Positions 56,101 through 64,000 of a DNA stretch of 64,000 bases are shown here, piece after piece. The stretch's first letter is position 1. Every line of letters begins with the position of its first letter. Below the pieces are notes generated by a model that saw only the letters and a list, made by a program, of their open reading frames with translations, was not told the origin of the DNA and made no database searches. Origin of the DNA: Lampris incognitus (taxonomy: Eukaryota > Chordata > Actinopteri > Lampriformes > Lampridae); contig NC_079212.1 in assembly GCF_029633865.1 (NCBI RefSeq), positions 86,916,172-86,980,171 on the forward strand, given 5' to 3'. A program made the position numbers and the translations under genes.

Positions 56101-57245
56101 CTAGAGCTTTCTTGAATGACCCCTTTTTTAAGCAGCTTGCCAATATGTTCCCTGACTTCACTGTACTGTGTGGGTGGGATTTGTCTGTATGGCTGTGTTA
56201 CAGGTATGTCATCTGTCAGATGGATCTCATGTTGTACTTTGTCAGTGTGGCCTAGATCTTCATCTTCTGTTGCAAACACAAAAGAGTACTTCTCCAGTAA
56301 CAAAGTCAGCTGTGCTTGCTGTTCTGGGCTACCACAAAAATTGAGCTTGCTGAGAATTTCCTGCACATCTGTCGGTGTTTCGGGGTGTTCACTGATACTC
56401 ACTTGTTCAGTGTCTGCTGAGATTCTCTGGAACTGTACCTCACAAAGCTCATCACTTTTCACACAGTCTACCTGAGTCAAAACCCCTAGCCTAGTCCGTG
56501 GCCCTAGCCAGATATCTTCATCAGACATGTTCATGACTCGGACTGGAAAAATGTGATTGCCCGATGAAACCAAAGTAGGCACAACAACCAAACCTCCAGG
56601 AACGGGGACACCCACAGACTCCAGCAACAAAAAAGAACCATCCTCACTCACGGTCCTGAGTCCCCTAGCCATAACTGTAGCAGCAGATGAAGCAGGTATA
56701 TGGACTACATCCTTACCAGTTACCCTAGCGAAAGAGAGTCTGTCTGTTGCATGTACTGCATGAAGATGATTAAAAGCCTCTCTCCAGTTTGAGTCAAACC
56801 TCTCCTGCAGTGTGGTGTCAAACTCAGTGTGTACTAGCTCTCTGCATTTTTTGACAATGTTCATCCCTATTAGACCTGGAACAGAGGAAGAGTGTTCAGA
56901 ATCTTTAACTATCAGAAAACCTCGCTCTGGGATAGTCAGACCCATGGCTTCTACATCAAGATCCACATAGCCCATATAGGGTATGTCTAATCCATTAGCT
57001 GCAGTGATCTTTAACCACTCAAATGCCGGGTGAATGTCTTCGCCTTTCACTGACAGGTGTTCCCTGAAAAAACTCTCAGAAATTGTACTGACCTGGCTAC
57101 CAGTGTCAAGTAAGCAGGACACTGTAACACCTCGTAGTTTCACCTCAACAGTTTTACATTCTCCGACTGCACGCGCCAAGATCCTGCTTCTGTCTGGAGT
57201 CTCTTTTGGTGAGCCAGCTTCCTCCCCTCGAGTTGTGTGGCTCAT
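53139..57245 (-). CDS. pol: Gypsy Pol polyprotein, intact (1368 aa)
   Basis: This frame encodes the enzymes for copying and inserting the element. In order: aspartic protease (LLDTGS, D47), reverse transcriptase about 345-560 (VDYRKLN, FSTIDLASGYHQV, YLDDIL at 500-505), RNase H about 655-780 (VETDAS, D661), and the integrase zinc finger H935/H940/C970/C973. The integrase core follows with D1002, D1061 (HSDQG) and E1097, 35 residues between the last two, then a GPY/F-like region near 1230-1260. No stop or frameshift interrupts it. The order RT-RNaseH-IN is that of Ty3/gypsy. The ATG overlaps the gag stop as ATGA. The frame above the ATG closes at a TAG 14 codons upstream, so any -1 frameshift would have to occur in a 39-nt window. 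Confidence 0.95.
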   Translation of the reverse strand: MSHTTRGEEAGSPKETPDRSRILARAVGECKTVEVKLRGVTVSCLLDTGSQVSTISESFFREHLSVKGEDIHPAFEWLKITAANGLDIPYMGYVDLDVEAMGLTIPERGFLIVKDSEHSSSVPGLIGMNIVKKCRELVHTEFDTTLQERFDSNWREAFNHLHAVHATDRLSFARVTGKDVVHIPASSAATVMARGLRTVSEDGSFLLLESVGVPVPGGLVVVPTLVSSGNHIFPVRVMNMSDEDIWLGPRTRLGVLTQVDCVKSDELCEVQFQRISADTEQVSISEHPETPTDVQEILSKLNFCGSPEQQAQLTLLLEKYSFVFATEDEDLGHTDKVQHEIHLTDDIPVTQPYRQIPPTQYSEVREHIGKLLKKGVIQESSSAYASPIVLVRKADGSLRLCVDYRKLNSKKRRDAFPLPRIDESFDALRGAKFFSTIDLASGYHQVAMHERDRTKTAFTTPFGLYEYVRMPFGVCNGPATFQRLMQVTMNDLIFQILLVYLDDILVFSETFEQHLERLETVFKRLAETGLKVKLQKCAFLQQPVKFLGHQVSAEGIGTDPSKVSAVKNWKVPTTANELQSFLGFCSYYRRFIRGFSQIAGPLHDLVNKCSGVKKTGKVGHQFCNMWTPECDSSFEQLKEKLTSAPILGFADFTQPFVVETDASQHRLGAVLCQQQGDTRRVLAYASRRLRQAEKNDRNYSSMKLELLALKWAVAEKFRGYLLGSKFVVLTDNNPLCHLKTAKLGAIEQRWVAQLSVFDFEVKYRPGCSNAAADALSRQEFAGEPETDPDSDFDDCITVCNLIERGTVLDPGLVSRGLECYKVRQIRAGESRSGETGTKQGNTPTLPGYTREELVGFQAGDPTLKEFRAFWDRGRRPCPRERAALSSEVKRLLKQWKCIQQREGLLYKVITDPRHGEVWQLLVPSCLRDQVLENVHNNMGHQGIERTVNLLRGRCFGVGLCEDVESWVKNCERCILTKMPQPKIHAPVQAFLASRPLEAVAVDFTVLEATSDGRENVLVVTDVFTKFTQAYATKDQKADTTAKVLLREWFMKYGVPERLHSDQGRNFESEIIAELCKLYGVKKTRTTPYRPQGNGQCERYNRTLHDLLRTLPPEKKKRWPEHLSEVVYAYNVTPHSTTGYSPYYLLFGVQPHLPVDALLGRECVSDRKQDWLSVHQERLRQAHERAREYSEQKVAERISLQNEKVYCPPVDIGQLVFLRHRPPGRHKIQDTWTSTVYKLVDIQGTTHTVEPFEGGPIKRVHRSELRPCAKPVPKPRTRTRLQTTTQPVAEDEPESPEADFVIVEEVIPRRLVQVPNLPLAAGSVSLHVTAPTDESDGEGPEEGYSDMRNCGTETECVSDSDLPIIENRD

Positions 57246-58393
57246 GACAACTGAGGGTGCGAGTTTTCCTGCCCTCCATAAGAACTAGGTGTTGCGTCCT
57301 CTTGACCCCCTCTGGCCTGTGAGCATTTTCTTGCAATGTGACCTATGCCTCTACACTTGAAACAGATAGGCTGACCATCTGGTGTGAACTTTGGCTGGGG
57401 TCTAGGTCGTGGCTTGGGCTCTAGGAATGTCTGTTGAGTGCTGCGCTTACTCAGTTCACCTACAGCAAAGGCTAGATCAGCAAGTGTTTTGCCTAACTCT
57501 GCTAGCTGTTTTTCCTGATGGGCTACTGCTCTCCGAACATCATTTAATGCAGTACCTTGGTCATTGTTTGTTTTAATAATAGAGCACTGGGTTTCTGGAA
57601 CCTCTGATGTAACTTGGTTGCTCTTTATGACCCTGGGACGATGAGACCTGCTGTCCTCCATCTCCCACAGGAGGGCCTCGTTCCTCACATCTAGAAGACT
57701 GCTCTCTGGTTTGTCCCTAACCATTTTCCTGAGTTCACGCCTGAGTGCTGCTTCTCTTAAACCCTCAATAAACCGGTCTCTGAGCACAGTTTTCTCATTA
57801 GGTATTACATCTGTGGACTGTTTCACTACAGAGCTCAAAATCTGGGATAGTGCATGGGAGTAGTCACGGAGGTCTTCTCCATCAGTTTGGTTACGGTTGT
57901 AAAAGGTCTGCAAAAGCTGTGTGGAACTGCGCTTTTTCCCAAATGCATTGCTCAGGTAAGAGTATAAATCACTGGGCCCCACTGACTGACCCCTCATGCA
58001 TAGTCGCACCTCTTCCAATGCAGGGCCACGCAATAGAGATAGTATATAGTCACATTGTTCTTCTGTTGTTTGCTCTCTGTATCTTAAAACCCTTTCAACC
58101 TCTTCAATAAACTCTTCGACAGATCTCCTGTCTGTACCACACTCCCCACTAAATGCTTGGATCTGGCGTTCTCTTGGAACGTAGATGTATGAACGTGTGG
58201 GTGCACTGTTATCACTTGCTCTCTGAGCCCTTGCTTCACCATTTAACCTGGTGAGCTCATCTCGCAGTCTGGCGAGCTCTTGCATGGTGGTCTGCATTTC
58301 TTTTGTAGCACCTTCACCTATACCCGTTATGCCACCTGAGGTGTGGCCATTATCATTACGTGAACTCCCTTCATCACCAGAATCACTAGACAT
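57242..58393 (-). CDS. gag: Gypsy Gag, intact (383 aa)
   Basis: This is the structural protein that packages element RNA. It is Ser/Gly-rich at the N-terminus, with a helical capsid-like region at about 75-250 (RQIQAFSG, EFIEEVERVLRYREQ, LSLLRGPALEEV) that resembles PNMA/Ty3 Gag. One CCHC zinc knuckle follows (CFKCRGIGHIARKC, C344/C347/H352/C357). ATG 58393 is the first in frame, 377 bp inside the 5' LTR. The stop TGA lies inside ATGA shared with pol. Confidence 0.93.
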   Translation of the reverse strand: MSSDSGDEGSSRNDNGHTSGGITGIGEGATKEMQTTMQELARLRDELTRLNGEARAQRASDNSAPTRSYIYVPRERQIQAFSGECGTDRRSVEEFIEEVERVLRYREQTTEEQCDYILSLLRGPALEEVRLCMRGQSVGPSDLYSYLSNAFGKKRSSTQLLQTFYNRNQTDGEDLRDYSHALSQILSSVVKQSTDVIPNEKTVLRDRFIEGLREAALRRELRKMVRDKPESSLLDVRNEALLWEMEDSRSHRPRVIKSNQVTSEVPETQCSIIKTNNDQGTALNDVRRAVAHQEKQLAELGKTLADLAFAVGELSKRSTQQTFLEPKPRPRPQPKFTPDGQPICFKCRGIGHIARKCSQARGGQEDATPSSYGGQENSHPQLS

Positions 58394-58746
58394 AATGATA
58401 TATTAATCTTTACTCAGTCCAGTATAAATGAGGATATTTAGTTCAAAACCTGGTTCAAGGATACTACAAGGACAGTCTTTATCTTGAAGCCTTGCTGAAT
58501 CTTGGTCTTTGTAGCTGAAGTTAGCGCTGGAGTCCTCTGCGCTGGTACGGCTGAGTCGTGTGACACAGGAAGCACCAGAACCTCGTAGAGCCCCTCACGT
58601 CGTCTCTCGCTGGTCACCACCTCCACAGCAGGATGGCTTCAGACTCAACACCAACGGACGTCACCAGCAATCTTCACCACTGCCGTATTTTTTTAAGTAA
58701 AAATAAGCCACTCTCTTGCCAATTTTAAAAAAAATGTTTTAGCTAC

Positions 58747-58764
58747 ACCCCACTCCTGGTACCA
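58747..58764 (-). other. Gypsy primer-binding site
   Basis: TGGTACCAGGAGTGGGGT begins 6 nt inside the 5' LTR. It is the exact complement of ACCCCACTCCTGGTACCA, the 3' end of vertebrate tRNA-Leu (UAA) as I remember it. Confidence 0.78.
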
Positions 58765-58770
58765 AAATTA

Positions 58771-59680
58771 TGTAGCCCGAGGAATTAGATACCACACAGG
58801 ACACAATTACTTCCGGGGTTCTTGTAGCTTTAATTTTATTCTTTGAACCTTCGAATGCAGATCGTTTTACTGAGCGCATAAATTCCTGTGTCTTTCGAGC
58901 AAACAGCTCATAAATGTTCACAGATGTGGCAAGTTTAACAGAAAAGATTTTAAAAGGAAAATAAATACAACATACAACATATGGTGCAAAATACGGCAGT
59001 GGACTATGTATGTTAAACAGGGTTTAACAAAGACATGTGGAACTTCCTGAAGATCGCGCAACTTCTCACTCTGTCAGTTACCTTTAAACAGAATTAAAAT
59101 GCATATAAAACCTTTACATTTCTCTTACTGCCCAAATACAATGGCATGGTGTGGCTTTATGCACGCCAACATTACCTTGTCATGCCTGCAATGGCGAACA
59201 GTGGTCGACGGCTCGCGCCCAAAATCACCGAACATCAACTCCAGTAGCGTCTAAATCAAACCATCTTGTCAAATTACCGACATACAATATTGTTTGGAAT
59301 AATGTTACAGGTATATTTCACAAGATATTTACCCCCACTCACCGCGGAGTCAGAGCACCGTCACACCGCAATCTTCAGGTGCCCCACACAAGAAAAAAAG
59401 AAAGAATACCCAAGATGCACTTAGATAACTTGCAGAAGGAGTACCCAAGATGCACTTGGATGACTTGCACGGAGTTACAATAAAAGTCCGCAACACTAAA
59501 ATATGCAATGACAACCAAAACTATAAAAATACACTCACAATCTGCTTCACAATTTAAATACATCAAATGACATTTTACATGGCTTGACAGTGTAACAATT
59601 ACATATATTAACAGTTAAACTATACTAAATTTAAGTGGAAAATCATTTAACATATTTAACAGATTTACCACCCGGCTACA
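58771..59680 (-). repeat. Gypsy 5' LTR (910 bp)
   Basis: It has the same TGTAGCC...GGCTACA termini as the 3' LTR. In element sense it is the 5' copy and would carry the promoter. Confidence 0.93.
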
Positions 59681-59732
59681 ATAGCATTAGGAAACAAATC
59701 AACAACAAACAAGAATTAAGTGACTGAAACCG

Positions 59733-60950
59733 CATAGGGGAGAGCGGTGTAAGATGAGCCAATTTTTACATACGTTGTCCTCGAGGTAAGGAAAAACGAG
59801 GCAAGTAGAATGAAAACGTGTACCTTTATTTCAGGATCTCTCCTATCTAATGAAATGATCAGAATGCATCTATGACAAAGCTGCGGGGCAAGTTGAACCA
59901 CTGGCTCCATTTACCCCATAGCCTTTGGCTCACTTTGCCCAATAGACGCCATTTTGGAAAAAAACAGCCTAGTTTAGCAATCCAGGCTAATCTTTAGCAA
60001 AGTCACTCACATGGATGTATATGCTAACAAATCACCGATATGTGTATGTTTTTTAGAACCGGATAAATTTGCTTTGACGTAAGAGCGGTTATACCTGAAC
60101 ATTTACTTTGACAAAACAAAAAAGTTTTCTGAGTACAAAAATACTTACCGCTTCTCTCCATCGCAGCAAGATACAAATGATGGACGCTTCCTGGATTTAT
60201 GGTCACATGACTAAACAAATGCACAGTTGCCTAGATACAGGGGTCCCCAATTACTTTTCATGGCGGGCCACTTTTAGGGCCACTTTTAAAACCACGGGCC
60301 ACTCAACCTCCAGCAGCATGTTGTTCGTTAGTTTGTTTCGGTGTCGATACGTTGCAGGTATTATAATTTAAACAGAGATTTTTCGATATATTACTAGTCT
60401 TACTTTCACTAAGAAATTCATTATTTCACATATAGTAGTGGCCAAAAGTTTAGTGCGGTTGCCGAATTTGTAGGTTTTCAATAGAACGATGATTCGTAAG
60501 ATTCCGACGTTTATTATATTTAATGAAAAGAAACTAACTGGAGTATTTTCAGTAATGCTGATAAGGTCATGTGACGCGCAAGTGAGGGGGGGCTGGACTA
60601 GCCCACAAGGGGAAATGCGGGGTGGAATTTATAGTTACAAGGCAGCATTTCTTGTTGGATTGATTGTTGAAATTATGTTTGGAATAGGGTTCCCAAACAA
60701 AATGTGGAGAAATACCAGAAGGAAGAAACATTTTTTTATTTCCAAAAAAAAATTAAAAGGTTTTTTTTTTTTGGAAGGGAAATAAAACAAAAATCTTCCT
60801 TCTGGCATTTCTCCAAAAATTCTCGCGGACCATAAATCAACCCGTCACGGGCCAGACGTGGCCCGCGGGCCGCCTATTGGGGACCCCTGGCCTAGATACA
60901 GGGGGTGGGTCAACGTGCCCGCTGGCTCATCTCACCCCACTCCCCCTATG
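59733..60950. mobile_element. DNA transposon with 27-bp inverted ends, host of an hAT MITE
   Basis: CATAGGGGAGAGCGGTGTAA at the left pairs with the complement of GAGATGAGCC...CCCCCTATG at the right (60924-60950). The interior is non-coding and split by the hAT copy at 60238. Confidence 0.7.
60238..60889. mobile_element. hAT MITE, second copy, with internal insertion
   Basis: The ends are CAGGGGTCCCCAA and TTGGGGACCCCTG, with GCCTAGATA on both flanks. It is inverted relative to 50781-51104 and carries about 330 bp of extra sequence (from about 60420). Confidence 0.85.
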
Positions 60951-61118
60951 GGCTACGAGAGTTGTGACATAGCTGCGTAGCTAACAGTGCTAACCACAGC
61001 AGACTCAATACACTCATCGCTCCAGAGACCGCCTTCAGTGAAACAGCAGGCTGTGCGTCCAGCAAGCCTCCGCTGGTTTTTATGATGGAACATCTCAGGC
61101 GCTCCTTATCGTCTGCAC

Positions 61119-61681
61119 CAGTGTTTCTCAACCGGGGGTCCGCGGACCCCTAGTGGTCCGTGGTGTAATTGCAAGGGGTCCGTGAAAATAAAATATCTTT
61201 AAAAAAAAGATCCTATGACATTTATAGAAATAGGATTATTTTACTCAAATGTGGCTGAGACCTTTATCTACCTAAACTATAAAGGGTAACAGGACTTTTT
61301 TCTCTAATTACATCTGTTTCACAAGTGTAATGTATTGTATTTTAATGAGAGATCTCGCTCCCGTTTGCATTGTTAAGAGGTACTGCAAAAAATTCTGTTG
61401 TTACATATATCTGAAAGTTACTGAATACATATTCTGTTTTGTTACATATATCTGAAAGTTACTGCATAAGAATTCTGTTTTGTTAACTATATCTAAGTTA
61501 CAACTGAAAGCTCTTATTTTTGCCCCAAAGAGTGAATAAATGCTATAATGCAATTTAAAATGCAGTTTCTACTGTTTCTATCAAATTGCAACCCCCTCCC
61601 CCAAGATCAGGTGGAGGGGTCCTCAGGGTAGATCAAAAATACGCAGGGGGTCCAGGACCCCAAAAAGGTTGAGAACCACTG
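61119..61681. mobile_element. Charlie-like hAT element
   Basis: The ends are CAGTGTTTCTCAACC and GGTTGAGAACCACTG; flanks GTCTGCAC and ATCTGGAC match at 6 of 8. It is non-coding. Confidence 0.75.
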
Positions 61682-61793
61682 ATCTGGACAACACACAACA
61701 ACCAGCACACTAGAGAGGCTACGTTAGATCGAAGGCAGCCGACTCGGCTGAGCTAACCTGGCTAACGGCTAATGCAGCATGGCTAGCTACTGA

Positions 61794-61928
61794 TGTAAAC
61801 TACTAATAAGACCCGTTAGTCCCTAATTAACGGGTCTGACCCTTTAGCCGAGCGGTTAGCGATGTCGCCCTGTGGTGCAGTACACGCCGTATCGAATCCC
61901 GCACCGGGCAAGAAAATAACCGGTTACA
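61794..61928 (+). repeat. Candidate solo LTR with tRNA-like core
   Basis: It runs TGTAAACTACTAATAAGACC to AACCGGTTACA. The core has TAGCCGAGCGG (A-box, 11 of 11) and TATCGAATCCCGCACCGGGC. It is related to 8545-8635 and to the TRIM LTRs. No clean target duplication was found, so the LTR call is tentative. Confidence 0.5.
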
Positions 61929-62280
61929 CCTGTTAACACTCGCCGGAGAAGCCGGGTGAAAGAACACAAAATCCCCAAGGGCATTTCCTCAACGAATCCG
62001 TCATTACTACCCAGTTAAGCAAACAAAACCAACAACAAAAAGAGCTCGAAACTTGAGTGGCTACGTTTGTAGACTTCGATCATAGAATTCAGGTCAACTT
62101 AATTACTTACAGCGGCGTTTCTAGAGCCAGTTCCGCTCCGCAAGCAATCTGGGACGTTCTGAACGCGGTTCAGTCTGTCCCTTACTACACGCTGCTAGCG
62201 CCCTCTACTGGGGGCTGGTGAAACATGCTAGAGTGTACAATAACTTAATTAGTAGGGCAGCTACATTTATGGGGGTTACA
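61929..62280. other. Unassigned sequence
   Basis: No gene or repeat was recognised. Confidence 0.45.
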
Positions 62281-62511
<231 letters not shown>

Positions 62512-62512
62512 A

Positions 62513-64000
<1,488 letters not shown>

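Larger units (their letters stand above)
51129..59680 (-). mobile_element. Composite retroelement: Ty3/gypsy fused to a TRIM array
   Basis: In element sense (-) the order is: gypsy LTR 59680-58771, gypsy interior 58770-52874, gypsy LTR 52873-51950, hybrid interior 51949-51828, TRIM LTR 51827-51673, TRIM interior, TRIM LTR 51555-51401, TRIM interior, TRIM LTR 51283-51129. ATAG occurs immediately outside both ends (51125-51128 and 59681-59684). The gypsy part has no such repeat at its own left edge, because TRIM interior sequence abuts it. The 8552-bp structure therefore looks like one integration. The hybrid interior starts with the gypsy primer-binding site and continues as TRIM interior. Confidence 0.85.

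Overview
This is eukaryotic DNA, almost certainly from a teleost fish. It shows GT-AG introns, long CA, AG and TCTA microsatellites, a CpG-rich promoter, and a typical fish repeat load: Tc1 transposons, L2, RTE-like and CR1/Rex1-like LINEs, V-SINEs, hAT MITEs and Ty3/gypsy. I cannot name the species.

Two host genes are supported. A two-exon METTL7A/TMT1A-like methyltransferase lies on + (14543-15031 and 18019-18255, 241 aa). It converges with ATF1, a CREB-family bZIP factor on - (seven coding exons, 20455-36949, 311 aa), whose CpG-island promoter lies near 37.8-38.8 kb. In human these two genes also lie close together on 12q13. A 31-codon relic of a second METTL7 exon 2 sits at 11588-11680.

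Layout: 0-14 kb is repeats. It holds an interrupted Tc1 in a LINE, several copies of a miniature LTR element (called TRIM here), a CRE-rich minisatellite and an intact Tc1 at 10-11.5 kb. 14-20.4 kb is METTL7A and the intergenic space. 20.4-38.8 kb is ATF1, whose large intron holds a nested L2 (22.6-29.9 kb) invaded by an RTE-like LINE with a 20-bp target duplication and by SINEs. 39-51 kb is LINE debris, an intact DD36E Tc1-like transposon at 42-43.2 kb and a decayed gypsy/ERV patch. 51.1-59.7 kb is a gypsy retrotransposon with intact gag and pol, fused to a TRIM array. 59.7-64 kb is DNA transposons and a Tc1 copy whose catalytic Glu has become Gly.

The most unusual signal is the TRIM family. 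Its LTRs are about 140-165 bp, run TGTA...TACA and contain a tRNA-like core with Pol III A- and B-box matches. A primer-binding site matching tRNA-Leu, a 117-bp non-coding interior and a polypurine tract complete the element. Two loci are multi-LTR arrays bounded by a single 4-bp target duplication. One of them (51129-59680) is joined to a full gypsy element through a hybrid interior that switches at the primer-binding site, with ATAG on both outer flanks. This points to template switching between co-packaged RNAs, and to the gypsy element as the likely mobiliser of the TRIM. I could not check whether this family is already named.
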